Assembly (NCBI GenBank): GCA_943912335.1
Contig: CALTUD010000013.1
Location: forward strand, 34,746 to 98,745
Direction of reading: 5' to 3'
Origin: an uncultured Acetobacteraceae bacterium
Lineage (GTDB): Bacteria > Pseudomonadota > Alphaproteobacteria > Acetobacterales > Acetobacteraceae
Length of the DNA: 64,000 nt
The first letter of the stretch is position 1; every line of letters starts with the position of its first letter. Shown in pieces: positions 17,593 to 26,760 of this stretch. The notes beneath the pieces are model-generated. The model worked only from the letters and a program-made list of their open reading frames with translations, was not told the origin of the DNA and ran no database searches. The position numbers were made by a program, and so were the translations under genes.

Positions 17593-18942
17593 ATGTCAGG
17601 TCGTGTCGACCAGCAGCATCGCCGCCGGCTGGAAACATTCTGCATTCTCGATGTGGATCTGGATTGTCTCGAGACATTCGCGACATTCGCCCGGGATCGT
17701 CTGCCGCAACTCGTGGAGGACGCGCACCAGGAACTCTCGTTCTGGCCGGAGATCGCCCGCGCCCTGAAGGAGCCGGCGCTGCACAAGGCGCGCCTGGATC
17801 ACTGGCAGCGCGTGGTCACCGGGCGGTTCGATGCCGAGTTTCTTCCGTCCGCCCAACGACTCGCGAACGCGTTTCTGGCCTGTCAGGTGCCCGGCTATGC
17901 CCTGGTGCTGTGCCATGCGACCGTCAGCAAGATGATCCTGCGGCACATGAAGCTCGACGTTCCGTGTAACCGCCGCACGGGCATCAAGGAATCCATCCGC
18001 AAACATACGCATGCCAATGCGCTGCAGAAGGCGGCGTGGCTCGATGTCGAGCTTCTGTTGGAAACCTATGCGGAACGGGAGACCGAGGCGCGCCGCCTGC
18101 TGGTGTCGGGTTTCGCGGATGCGTTCGGGGCCCGGATCGGCGGCGTGGTGGAGGAGCTGGATCGTTCCGCCGCCGCTCTCGGCAGCACCTCGCGCGGCAT
18201 CGCCGATACGGCGGAGAATTCGGGCGGGTCGGTGGATGCGGTCGTGGTGGCGATGGCCGAAGCGAGTGCCGGCGTGCAGACGGTTGCCGCGGCGGCGGAG
18301 GAGCTGTCCGCTTCCGTTTCCGAGATCAAGCGCCAGGTGGACGAATCCGCCGGCGTGGCCGGGCAGGCGGTGGAGGATGCGCGCCGTACGGATGGAGTGG
18401 TGCAGGCGCTCGCCAACGGCGCCGCGCGGATCGGCGAGGTGGTGCGTTTGATCGAGGCGGTCGCGGGCCAGACGAACCTGCTGGCGTTGAACGCGACGAT
18501 CGAGGCGGCCCGTGCGGGCGATGCCGGCAAGGGGTTTGCCGTGGTCGCCAACGAGGTGAAGGGCCTTGCGCAGCAGACGGCCAAGGCGACCGCGGATATC
18601 GCGCGCCAGATTGCGGACATGCAGGCCGCGACCACGGAGGCGGTCCAGGCGATCGCCGGGATCGCGCAGACCATCGCCCGGATGAACACCATCAGCAGCG
18701 GCATCGCCGCGTCGGTGATGGAACAAGGGGCGGCCACCGCCGAGATCGCCCGCAGCGCGTCTCAGGCGGCCACCAACAATCGTGAGGTGGATCAGCTGAT
18801 GGCGGCGATCCAGACGGATACGCGTCGGACCACGGGCGCGACCCGGGAGCTGGATCGTTCCGTTCGGTCGATGACGGATCGCTCCGGGCGGCTGACCGAT
18901 GCGGTGCGGGATTTCCTGGCCGAGGTGAAGAGCGCGGCATAG
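17593..18942 (+). CDS. Globin-coupled methyl-accepting chemotaxis protein (soluble)
   Basis: This 449-residue cytoplasmic chemoreceptor has an N-terminal sensor-globin domain (about residues 10-165) and a C-terminal MCP signalling coiled coil (about 175-449). The hairpin tip sits around 291-325 (QTNLLALNATIEAARAG, GFAVVANEVKGLA). HWQRVVTGRFDAEFL matches the H-W-x-x-x-F-S-G-x-F-D segment of HemAT-type globins. The following helix, where the family has V-H-x-R-I-G-L, reads ANAFLACQVPGY, so the haem-binding proximal histidine appears to be Phe94. It may not bind haem in the usual way. There are no membrane helices. ATG 17593 has AGGA 7 bases upstream. No che genes are nearby. Confidence 0.85.
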   Translation: MSGRVDQQHRRRLETFCILDVDLDCLETFATFARDRLPQLVEDAHQELSFWPEIARALKEPALHKARLDHWQRVVTGRFDAEFLPSAQRLANAFLACQVPGYALVLCHATVSKMILRHMKLDVPCNRRTGIKESIRKHTHANALQKAAWLDVELLLETYAERETEARRLLVSGFADAFGARIGGVVEELDRSAAALGSTSRGIADTAENSGGSVDAVVVAMAEASAGVQTVAAAAEELSASVSEIKRQVDESAGVAGQAVEDARRTDGVVQALANGAARIGEVVRLIEAVAGQTNLLALNATIEAARAGDAGKGFAVVANEVKGLAQQTAKATADIARQIADMQAATTEAVQAIAGIAQTIARMNTISSGIAASVMEQGAATAEIARSASQAATNNREVDQLMAAIQTDTRRTTGATRELDRSVRSMTDRSGRLTDAVRDFLAEVKSAA

Positions 18943-19190
18943 GCGTTTTGCCCCGGTTTCGAGGCGCGTCCGGCGAATTTGGGACGGCCGAATGGCCTGA
19001 AATGACGTGCGAGCGGGGAAGCTTCTCCGCGATCGGCGGTGGGTCCGGATAGAGGCGGCAGCAGGCGATCCGAAGACTGTTCGTCCGCTGGCGGTGTCGG
19101 CAGTCGGGGCTGCGGCGAGATCGAGGACGGTGTGACGAAACGCTCGTCCGGCCGCTTGCCAGTGGCCGGGATTGGCTTATTGTATGAGTA

Positions 19191-20282
19191 ATGAAGACTC
19201 TCGATGATCCGGCGCCGGAGCGCGGTTCGTTCGGCGTTCTCGCGGACGGGACGCCGGTCGCGTCCGTGTTGCTGCGCAACCGGGCCGGCATTCAGGCGCG
19301 GGTGATTGCCTTCGGCGCGACCTTGCAGGCGTTGCACGTGCCGGATCGGGACGGGCGTCCGGCGGATGTCGTGCTGGGCTATGCGAGCGCCGCCGAATAC
19401 GAGAGCCGGCCGCAATATTTCGGCGCCACCATCGGCCGGTTCGGCAACAGGATCGGCGGCGGCCGGTTCTGTCTCGACGAGCGAGAATACCGCATTCCGC
19501 CGACGGACGGGGCGGAAGCGCTGCATGGCGGCGTGCGCGGTTTCGATGTGCGGCTTTGGGAGATCGAGCGGGTGTCCGGACCGGGCGAGGCGGCTTCCGT
19601 GACGTTCCGGCGCACCAGCCCGGACGGTGAGGAAGGCTTCCCCGGCACGCTGGACGTGCGGACCACCTACACGCTGGGCGAGGACGGGCTGTCGCTCGAT
19701 TACGAGGCCGTCACCGACGCGCCGACCGTGATCAACCTGACCAACCACAGCTTCTTCAACCTGTCCGGGGAGGGAAGTGGGCGCAGCGCGTTGGAGCATC
19801 GCCTGATGGTGGCCGCGGACCGGATCACGCCGGTGGGTCCGACCATGATCCCGACCGGAGCGTTGATGCCGGTGGCGGGCACCGCGCTGGATTTCCGCAC
19901 GCCGGCCCGCATCGCCGATCGCGTGCGGGATGCCTCGGAACCGCAGATCGTGCTGGGGCGCGGTTGTGACCACAACTATGTGCTGCGCGATGCGCCCGCC
20001 GATGAGCCGGTTCTGGCCGCGCGTCTGGAAGACCTCCATTCCGGCCGCGTGCTGGAGGTTCTGACCACCGAGCCGGGGGTGCAGGTTTATTCCGGTAATT
20101 TCCTGGACGGCACCATCGCCGGAAAATCCGGCCTCCTTTACCGCCAGGGCGACGGGCTTTGCCTGGAAACCCAGCACTTCCCCGACAGCCCCAACCATCC
20201 GCATTTTCCCGACACCCGGCTCGATCCCGGCCGTGTGTTCCGGTCGCGGACGATATGGCGCTTTTCCACCGTCGCCGCCTGA
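19191..20282 (+). CDS. galM: Aldose 1-epimerase (mutarotase)
   Basis: GalM interconverts alpha and beta anomers of aldoses such as galactose or arabinose. The 363-residue protein has the family markers FGATIGRFGNRIGGGRF, LHGGVRGFD, the catalytic-histidine block NLTNHSFFNLSG, and LETQHFPDSPNHPHFPDT, whose glutamate is the catalytic base. It lacks a signal peptide. It is followed 12 bp later by an L-arabonate-type dehydratase and then the AraFGH transporter, so its likely job is to supply the anomer used by the first, sugar-oxidising step of the non-phosphorylating arabinose route. Confidence 0.93.
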   Translation: MKTLDDPAPERGSFGVLADGTPVASVLLRNRAGIQARVIAFGATLQALHVPDRDGRPADVVLGYASAAEYESRPQYFGATIGRFGNRIGGGRFCLDEREYRIPPTDGAEALHGGVRGFDVRLWEIERVSGPGEAASVTFRRTSPDGEEGFPGTLDVRTTYTLGEDGLSLDYEAVTDAPTVINLTNHSFFNLSGEGSGRSALEHRLMVAADRITPVGPTMIPTGALMPVAGTALDFRTPARIADRVRDASEPQIVLGRGCDHNYVLRDAPADEPVLAARLEDLHSGRVLEVLTTEPGVQVYSGNFLDGTIAGKSGLLYRQGDGLCLETQHFPDSPNHPHFPDTRLDPGRVFRSRTIWRFSTVAA

Positions 20283-20294
20283 CAGGACCGTTCC

Positions 20295-22151
20295 ATGAGC
20301 CAGCCCACCGATCCCGTCCTGTCGCCGGAACAGCAGGTCGAACGGGACAGCAAGCCGCATGATCGCGGCCGCACCCGTCTGCGCTCCCGCGCCTGGTTCG
20401 ACGATCCGACCAATCCGGACATGACCGCGCTCTATCTGGAGCGCTACATGAACTACGGCATCTCGCAGCGCGAATTGCAGTCGGACCGGCCGATCATCGG
20501 CATCGCCCAGACCGGTTCCGACCTGTCGCCCTGCAACCGGCACCATCTGGTTCTGGCCGAGCGCCTGCGCGAAGGCATCCGCGAGGCGGGCGGCATCGCC
20601 ATCGAGTTCCCGGTGCATCCAATCCAGGAAACCGGCAAGCGCCCCACCGCCGGGCTGGACCGCAACCTCGCCTATATGGGTCTGGTGGAGGTTCTCTACG
20701 GTTATCCGATCGACGGCACCGTTCTGACCATCGGCTGCGACAAGACCACGCCTGCCTGTCTGATGGCGGCCGCGACGGTGAACATCCCGGCGATCGCCCT
20801 GTCGGTCGGGCCGATGCTGAACGGCTGGTTCCGCGGCCAGCGCACCGGGTCCGGCACCATCATCTGGCGCGCGCGCGAGCTGCTGGCGACCGGCGAGATC
20901 GACTACGAGGGCTTCATCAAGCTCGTGGCCTCGTCCGCGCCCTCCACCGGCTACTGCAACACCATGGGCACGGCGACGACGATGAATTCGCTGGCCGAGG
21001 CGCTCGGCATGCAGCTGCCAGGCGCCGCGGCGATTCCCGCGCCGTATCGCGACCGGCAGGAATGCGCGTTCGAGACCGGCAAGCGCATCGTCGAGATGGT
21101 GCGCGAGGATCTCAAACCGTCCGACATCATGACCAAGGCGTCGTTCGAGAACGCGATCCGCGTCAATGCGGCGATCGGCGGCTCCACCAACGCGCCGATC
21201 CATCTGGCCGCCATCGCCCGCCATCTCGGCATCGACCTGCCGCTCGAAAGCTGGCAACGGCTGGGGCTCGACATTCCGCTTCTGGTGAACCTGCAGCCGG
21301 CCGGCGAATATCTGGGCGAGGATTTCTATCGTGCCGGCGGCGTGCCCGCCGTGATCGGCCAGTTGATCGGCCAGGGGCTGATCGCCGAGACCGCCATCAC
21401 CGCCAACGGGCGCACGATCGGCGAAAATTGCCGGAACGCGCGCATCGAGGACGAGGAGGTGATCCGTCCCTATGGGCGTCCGCTGAAGGAGCGGGCCGGA
21501 TTCATGGTGCTGACCGGCAACCTGTTCAACAGCGCGATCATGAAGACCAGCGTGATCTCGGAGGAGTTCCGCCAGCGCTACCTGAGCGATCCGACCGACC
21601 CGGATGCGTTCGAGGGCCGTGCCGTGGTGTTCGATGGGCCGGAGGACTACCACGCCCGCATCGACGATCCGGCCCTGGCGATCGGCGAGCGCGACATCCT
21701 GGTGATGCGCGGTGCAGGCCCGATCGGCTATCCGGGGGCGGCCGAGGTGGTAAACATGCGTCCGCCCGCCGCTCTGATCGAGCGCGGCGTGCATGCTCTG
21801 CCCTGCATCGGCGACGGGCGGCAATCCGGCACCTCGGGCTCTCCGTCGATCCTGAACGCCTCGCCGGAAGCGGCGGCGGGCGGCAATCTGGCGCTTCTGC
21901 GCACCGACGACCGCATCCGCGTCGATCTGAAGACCGGGCGTGTCGACATGATGCTCCCCGAGTCGGAGATCGCCGCGCGCCGGCAGGATTTCGATCGTGC
22001 CGGCGGTTATCGCTACCCCGCGCACCAGACGCCCTGGCAGCAGATGCAGCGCGCCGTGGTGGGGCAGCTGGAAACCGGGGCGGTTCTGGAACCTGCCGTG
22101 GAATTCCAGCAGATCGTCCAGACCAAGGGTTTGCCGCGCGACAGCCATTAA
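20295..22151 (+). CDS. araC: Sugar-acid dehydratase of the IlvD/Edd family, probably L-arabonate dehydratase
   Basis: The enzyme removes water from an aldonate to give a 2-keto-3-deoxy acid. The 618-residue protein has the three cysteines expected to hold the [2Fe-2S] cluster, at 80 (TGSDLSPCNRHH), 148 (TIGCDKTTPAC) and 221 (STGYCNTMGTA); Lys150 in CDK is the usual carboxylated metal ligand. The PHDRGRTRLRSRAWFDDP opening and overall length fit the L-arabonate/D-xylonate subgroup rather than IlvD or Edd. The adjoining AraF-like binding protein favours L-arabonate, but D-xylonate or D-fuconate cannot be excluded. The symbol follows Azospirillum usage and is not the E. coli AraC regulator. Confidence 0.85.
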   Translation: MSQPTDPVLSPEQQVERDSKPHDRGRTRLRSRAWFDDPTNPDMTALYLERYMNYGISQRELQSDRPIIGIAQTGSDLSPCNRHHLVLAERLREGIREAGGIAIEFPVHPIQETGKRPTAGLDRNLAYMGLVEVLYGYPIDGTVLTIGCDKTTPACLMAAATVNIPAIALSVGPMLNGWFRGQRTGSGTIIWRARELLATGEIDYEGFIKLVASSAPSTGYCNTMGTATTMNSLAEALGMQLPGAAAIPAPYRDRQECAFETGKRIVEMVREDLKPSDIMTKASFENAIRVNAAIGGSTNAPIHLAAIARHLGIDLPLESWQRLGLDIPLLVNLQPAGEYLGEDFYRAGGVPAVIGQLIGQGLIAETAITANGRTIGENCRNARIEDEEVIRPYGRPLKERAGFMVLTGNLFNSAIMKTSVISEEFRQRYLSDPTDPDAFEGRAVVFDGPEDYHARIDDPALAIGERDILVMRGAGPIGYPGAAEVVNMRPPAALIERGVHALPCIGDGRQSGTSGSPSILNASPEAAAGGNLALLRTDDRIRVDLKTGRVDMMLPESEIAARRQDFDRAGGYRYPAHQTPWQQMQRAVVGQLETGAVLEPAVEFQQIVQTKGLPRDSH

Positions 22152-22177
22152 ACATATTAATTGTTGAAACGAGCTAT

Positions 22178-22188
22178 TTGTCCGACAA
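22178..22188. promoter_or_regulatory. Perfect inverted repeat TTGTC-C-GACAA, candidate GntR operator
   Basis: The 11-base palindrome fits the T-x-GT-xxx-AC-x-A pattern of FadR-subfamily GntR operators. It lies 62 bp before the araF start codon. The same palindrome with central A occurs at 46782-46792 on the start codon of dgoK, next to a FadR-type GntR gene. Confidence 0.6.
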
Positions 22189-22249
22189 GACTTTCGCGCT
22201 AGAACGGCGCCAACGCGGCGACAAACAGCCGCTCTCCGGGAGGACCACC

Positions 22250-23257
22250 ATGATCACCAGCAGACGCCGTCTTCTGCAGATGTCTTCGCTCGGCGCGGCC
22301 GGCGCCCTGGCCGGCGGCTTCGTCGGCCGTGCGGCCGCGGCCGACGCGCCGGTCAAGATCGGCTTCATCGTCAAGATGCCGGAGCAGGCCTGGTTCATCA
22401 ACGAACAGAAGGCCGCGACCGAAGCCGGGCAGAAGGACAATTTCATTGTCGTGAACCTGGCCGGCACCGACGGTTCGGCGGTGATGAGCGCGATCGACAA
22501 CCTGAATGCCCAGGGCGCCAAGGGCTTCGTGATCTGCCCGCCGGACGTCCGTCTCGGCACCGCGATCTACAACCGCGCCAAGGCCGACAACATGAAGGTC
22601 GTGTCGGTGGACGACCAGTTCGTCGGTCCCGACGGCAAGCCGATGGCCGACGTGCCGCATCTGGGCATGTCCGGCTACAAGATCGGCGAGCAGGTCGGCG
22701 AGGCGATCGCCGCCGAGATGAAGAAGCGCGGCTGGAAGCCGGAAGAGGTCGCGGCCTGCCGCATCACCGACCAGGAGCTGCCGACGGCCCGCGAGCGCGT
22801 CGCCGGCGCCACCGACGCGCTGCTGAAGGCCGGCTTCCTGAAGGCCAATATCTTCGACGCGCCGCAGCGCACCACCGACACCGAAGGCGCCAACACCGCC
22901 GCGAGCCCGGTCTTCGCCCGCCACAGCAACTTCAAGAAATGGGTGATCTACGCGCTGAACGAGGAAAGCGTGCTGGGCGGCGTGCGCGCGGCCGAGCAGT
23001 TCCATCTCGGCGCGGACGACGTGATCGGCGTCGGCATCAACGGCACCGGCGCCGCCTTCGCCGAGTTCAGCAAGCCCGCCCCGACCGGCTTCTTCGGCAC
23101 CGTCGCCGTCAGCTCGGCGCTGCATGGCCGCCAGAGCGCCGAGAACCTCGTGAACTGGATCCGCACCGGCACCCGCCCGCCCGCGAACACCCAGACCACC
23201 GGCGTTCTGATGACGCGCGACAACTGGCAGCAGGTGAAGGCGCAGCTCGGCTCATGA
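22250..23257 (+). CDS. araF: L-arabinose ABC transporter, periplasmic binding protein
   Basis: This is the solute receptor of a pentose importer. The 335-residue protein has a twin-arginine-like signal (SRRRLLQMSSLGAAGALAGG) ending near AAAADAP. The mature part resembles E. coli AraF along its length: KIGFIVKMPEQAWFINE, GAKGFVICPPDVRLGTAI, MKVVSVDDQFVGPDGKPM and DVIGVGINGTGAA. ATG 22250 has GGAGG 6 bases upstream. It starts a three-gene transporter operon and overlaps araG by ATGA. A candidate GntR operator lies 62 bp in front. Arabinose is the best substrate call from similarity. Confidence 0.93.
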   Translation: MITSRRRLLQMSSLGAAGALAGGFVGRAAAADAPVKIGFIVKMPEQAWFINEQKAATEAGQKDNFIVVNLAGTDGSAVMSAIDNLNAQGAKGFVICPPDVRLGTAIYNRAKADNMKVVSVDDQFVGPDGKPMADVPHLGMSGYKIGEQVGEAIAAEMKKRGWKPEEVAACRITDQELPTARERVAGATDALLKAGFLKANIFDAPQRTTDTEGANTAASPVFARHSNFKKWVIYALNEESVLGGVRAAEQFHLGADDVIGVGINGTGAAFAEFSKPAPTGFFGTVAVSSALHGRQSAENLVNWIRTGTRPPANTQTTGVLMTRDNWQQVKAQLGS

Positions 23258-24774
23258 GCGAAGCGGCGGTTCTTCCGGATCCGAAGGAGGGCCGCCCGCT
23301 GCTGGCTCTGTCCGGGATCGTGGTCGAGTTTCCGGGCGTGAAGGCGTTGCGCGGCGTGGATCTCGCCGTGCATGCCGGGTCCGTGCACGGGCTGATGGGC
23401 GAGAACGGCGCCGGCAAGTCCACCCTGCTCAAGGTGATGAGCGGCGTGAACACGCCGCGTGCCGGCACCATCCATGTGGACGGTCAGGCGCTGTCGTTCC
23501 GAGGCGCCGCCGACGCGCTCGAAGCCGGCATCGCCATCATCTACCAGGAGCTGCATCTGGTTCCGGGGCTGAGCGCCGCCGAGAACCTGATGCTGGGCCA
23601 GCTTCCCAGCCGTCTGGGGCTGATCGACCGCAAGAGCCTTCGGGCGCGTGCGGAAGCGGTTCTGCGCGATCTGGGCGAGGATATCGATCCGTCCACGCCT
23701 GTGGGCCGTCTCTCGATCGGCCAGCGCCAGATGGTGGAGATCGGCAAGGCGCTGCTGCGCGATGCCCGCATCATCGCCTTCGACGAGCCGACCTCGTCCC
23801 TGTCCGCGCGCGAGGTCGAGAACCTCAAGCGGATCGTCCGCCGCCTGCGCGACGAGGGGCGGGCGATCATCTACGTGACCCATCGCATGGCCGAGCTGTT
23901 CGAGCTGTGCGACGCCGTCACCGTGTTCCGCGACGGCGCTCGCGTGGCGCACCATCCGACCATGGCGACGGTGACGCAGGACCGTCTCGTAACCGAGATG
24001 GTCGGCCGCGCGATCGAGGACATCTACGGCTGGTCGCCGCGCCCGGTGGGCGGTGTGGTGGCCGAGATCCGCGACGTGACCGGTCCCGGCCTGCGCGCGC
24101 CGGTCTCGTTCGACGTGCGGGCCGGCGAGATCGTCGGCTTCTTCGGGCTGGTCGGCGCCGGGCGCACCGAGCTGATGCGTCTGCTCTGCGGCACCGAGAA
24201 GGCCACCGGCGGCAGCGTGACGCTGCGCGGCAAAGGGCTGCGCCTGGGCTCGCCGCGCCGGGCGATCGAGGCGGGCATCGCCATGTGCCCGGAGGATCGC
24301 AAGCGCGAGGGCATCTTCCCGATCGCCTCGGTGAACGACAACATCAATATCAGCGTGCGCCGCCGCTACGCCCGCGCCGGCCTGGTGGATTTCGCCCGCG
24401 AGAAGCAGAACGCGATCCGCGCCATACGCGACCTCGACGTGCGCACCGCCAGCGGCGAGACGCAGATCCGCACCCTGTCGGGCGGCAACCAGCAGAAGGC
24501 GATCCTGGGACGCTGGCTGTCGGAGAAGATCGAGCTGTTCGTGCTGGACGAGCCGACGCGCGGCATCGACGTCGGCGCCCGGGCGCAGATCTACAAGATC
24601 CTCTACGGCCTGGCCGAGAAGGGCATCGGCGTGATCGTGGTGTCGAGCGATCTGCCCGAGGTGAGTTCGGTGTGCGACCGCGTGCTGGTGATGGCCGACG
24701 GGCGTCTGACCGCCGATGTGCCGCGCGCCGAGATCACGCCCGAGCGCCTGCTCGGCCACGCTTTGCCGCGATAG
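23254..24774 (+). CDS. araG: L-arabinose ABC transporter, fused ATP-binding protein
   Basis: The 506-residue product carries two ABC ATPase domains in one chain, as in AraG/RbsA/XylG. The first has GENGAGKSTLLKV (Walker A, about residues 49-61), LSIGQRQMVEIGKAL and AFDEPTSSL (Walker B). The second has the expected degenerate Walker A GLVGAGRTELMRL, then LSGGNQQKAILGRWL and LDEPTRGIDVGA. Length matches E. coli AraG (504). ATG 23254 overlaps the araF stop. It powers uptake through the AraH channel at the inner membrane. Confidence 0.94.
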   Translation: MSEAAVLPDPKEGRPLLALSGIVVEFPGVKALRGVDLAVHAGSVHGLMGENGAGKSTLLKVMSGVNTPRAGTIHVDGQALSFRGAADALEAGIAIIYQELHLVPGLSAAENLMLGQLPSRLGLIDRKSLRARAEAVLRDLGEDIDPSTPVGRLSIGQRQMVEIGKALLRDARIIAFDEPTSSLSAREVENLKRIVRRLRDEGRAIIYVTHRMAELFELCDAVTVFRDGARVAHHPTMATVTQDRLVTEMVGRAIEDIYGWSPRPVGGVVAEIRDVTGPGLRAPVSFDVRAGEIVGFFGLVGAGRTELMRLLCGTEKATGGSVTLRGKGLRLGSPRRAIEAGIAMCPEDRKREGIFPIASVNDNINISVRRRYARAGLVDFAREKQNAIRAIRDLDVRTASGETQIRTLSGGNQQKAILGRWLSEKIELFVLDEPTRGIDVGARAQIYKILYGLAEKGIGVIVVSSDLPEVSSVCDRVLVMADGRLTADVPRAEITPERLLGHALPR

Positions 24775-24873
24775 GCGGCCGGACCCCGTTCCGCACCGGC
24801 CCGCCGGCCGGTGCGCAGACCCGACATCGAACCGAGACCGGCTCCGGGCCGGCGCATCGAACCGAGTGACGCC

Positions 24874-25878
24874 ATGCAAGCCAGCCTTTCCGAGCCGCGC
24901 GCATCCGCCGCACCCCGAAGCGGCTCCACCGCCCGCACCATCCGCCGTCTGGTGCAGCAATCGGGCATCGTGATCGTGTTCCTGCTGCTGCTGGTGGTGC
25001 TGGCGGCGCTGGTGCCGGACTTCACCTCGCGCGGCAACATCACCGGGCTTCTGCTCAGCGTGACTCTCACCGGCACCATCGCCGCGAGCATGATGATGGT
25101 GCTGGCGCTGGGCGAGGTGGATCTGTCGATCGGCTCCATCGTCGCGTTTTCCGGCGTGGTGGGGTCGATCGCCGCCAATGCGCTGGGGGCGCCGCTCGGC
25201 ATCCTGTGCGGCGTTCTGGCCGGCGGGGCGATCGGGCTGTTCAACGGCGTGGTGGTGGCCGGTTTCGGCATCAATTCGCTGATCGCCACGCTGGCGACCA
25301 TGGAGGCGGTGCGCGGTCTCGCCTACATCTCCTCCGGCGGCGACGCGGTGGCGATCCTGGCGCCCTCCTTCTTCGGCCTGTCCGCGGCGAGCTTCCTGGG
25401 CATGACCACCCCGGTCTGGGTGATGTTCGCGAGCTTCGTCGTGCTGGGCTTCGTTCTGAACCGCACCGTGTTCGGGCGCGACGTCCTGGCGATCGGCGGC
25501 AACGTGGAGGCGGCACGTCTGGCCGGCATTCCCGTGACCCGGATCCGTGTCGCGGTGTTCGTTCTGCAAGGCCTGCTGGCCGGTCTGGCCGGCGTTCTGC
25601 TGACCTCGCGCATGGGTCTGGGCGACCCGAAGACTTCCATCGGCCTGGAGCTGGCGGTGATCTCCGCCTGCGTCCTGGGCGGGGTATCGCTGTCCGGCGG
25701 CATCGCCACCATTTCCGGCGTGGTGGTGGGCGTGCTGATCATGGGCTGCGTGCAGGACGCGATGGGCCTGCTGAACGTGCCGGCCTTCTACCAGTATCTG
25801 GTGCGCGGCGGCATCCTGCTTCTGGCGGTGATGTTTGACCGCTGGAAGACCGGCAGGAAGGCGTCCGTGCTGCGCTGA
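24874..25878 (+). CDS. araH: L-arabinose ABC transporter, permease
   Basis: The 334-residue inner-membrane protein has about nine or ten hydrophobic helices. It shows the sugar-permease signatures LGEVDLSIGSIVAFSGVV, INSLIATLATMEAVRGLAY, FGRDVLAIGGNVEAARLAGI and GGVSLSGGIATISGVVVGVLI. ATG 24874 (MQASLSEP) is chosen over an in-frame ATG at 24811, whose extension is arginine- and proline-rich. It is 99 bp after araG, the only sizeable gap in the operon. A strong hairpin follows its stop. Confidence 0.93.
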   Translation: MQASLSEPRASAAPRSGSTARTIRRLVQQSGIVIVFLLLLVVLAALVPDFTSRGNITGLLLSVTLTGTIAASMMMVLALGEVDLSIGSIVAFSGVVGSIAANALGAPLGILCGVLAGGAIGLFNGVVVAGFGINSLIATLATMEAVRGLAYISSGGDAVAILAPSFFGLSAASFLGMTTPVWVMFASFVVLGFVLNRTVFGRDVLAIGGNVEAARLAGIPVTRIRVAVFVLQGLLAGLAGVLLTSRMGLGDPKTSIGLELAVISACVLGGVSLSGGIATISGVVVGVLIMGCVQDAMGLLNVPAFYQYLVRGGILLLAVMFDRWKTGRKASVLR

Positions 25879-25890
25879 AACGGCTGCCGG

Positions 25891-25919
25891 CCTGCCCGGA
25901 AGACGACCATCCGGGCAGG
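25891..25919 (+). terminator. Hairpin after araH
   Basis: Arms CCTGCCCGGA (25891-25900) and TCCGGGCAGG (25910-25919) pair perfectly over 10 bp around a 9-base loop, 13 bp after the araH stop. No T-run follows, so it may be a weak intrinsic terminator or an mRNA-stabilising hairpin. Confidence 0.5.
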
Positions 25920-26022
25920 TGATAGCCGGGGACGCCCGGCACGGCAGCGGTGCGGAAAAGTAACGCTGTCAGATCGATGGTTCTGTGTCAGAATGGCGGG
26001 GAATAGTTAATTATAAGGTAAG

Positions 26023-26718
26023 ATGCCTAAAATATTGACAGAGCCCGCCGTGTCTGGTGCCGCCTTAGAGATACGAACCCTTGCGGAGCGGGTGCACGAT
26101 CTGGTGCGCGACCGCATCCTGTCCGGCGGCATCGCTGCCGGCGAACCGATCCGCCAGGACACGCTGGCGGCGGAATTCGGCATCAGCAAGATCCCGTTGC
26201 GCGAAGCGCTGGTGCGTCTGGAACAGAGCGGTCTCGTGCGGTCCCAGGCGCATCGGGGCTATGTGGTGGCCGCCTTGTCGATGGCCGAAGCGGAGGAGGT
26301 GTTCGCGCTCCGTCTGCAGCTCGAACCCGCCGCCATCGCCCGCGGCAGCCGGTTCGCCGATCCTGCCGCCCATCGCGCCGCCCGCACCATGCTGATGTCT
26401 CTCGACGACAGCATCCATGCCGGTTCGGAAGACCAGGGACGGTTGAACCGACTGTTCCACATGCTGCTGATGCAGCCGGGCGCCGGACCGCTCACCACCA
26501 GTTTCCTGGAACAGCTGCATACGCTGTCGGAGCGCTACACCCGTCTGCATCTGTTGCAGACCGGCCGGGATAGCCGCGCCTGCGAGGAACACCGGCAGAT
26601 GCTCCATCTGTGGATCGACGGGCAGCAGGACGCGCTGGAGGAACTGACCCGCAAGCATCTGCGCGACACCTTGCAGGATCTGCGTCTGGAATTGCTCGAG
26701 GGCCGGGGAGAAGGCTGA
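26023..26718 (+). CDS. GntR-family regulator with FCD domain
   Basis: The 231-residue protein has a winged helix at about residues 18-85 (IRQDTLAAEFGISKIPLREAL is the HTH) and an all-helical FCD ligand domain at about 95-220. ATG 26023 has AAGG 5 bases upstream and sits in an AT-rich patch. It lies between the arabinose transporter and the leftward peptidase/hydroxyproline operon, converging on the latter. It could act on either. Pathway-linked FCD regulators often sense the substrate or first intermediate. A link to the TATCGTATACGATA palindrome at 34303 is a guess. Confidence 0.9.
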   Translation: MPKILTEPAVSGAALEIRTLAERVHDLVRDRILSGGIAAGEPIRQDTLAAEFGISKIPLREALVRLEQSGLVRSQAHRGYVVAALSMAEAEEVFALRLQLEPAAIARGSRFADPAAHRAARTMLMSLDDSIHAGSEDQGRLNRLFHMLLMQPGAGPLTTSFLEQLHTLSERYTRLHLLQTGRDSRACEEHRQMLHLWIDGQQDALEELTRKHLRDTLQDLRLELLEGRGEG

Positions 26719-26760
26719 GTCCTGCGCGGCGAACGGCCCGACGCCGGGTCCCCGCTTTCC

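Noticed and set aside
20295..22151. Dihydroxy-acid dehydratase (IlvD) or phosphogluconate dehydratase (Edd)
   Set aside because: The N-terminal block and the araFGH and galM neighbours fit the pentonate dehydratase subgroup better.
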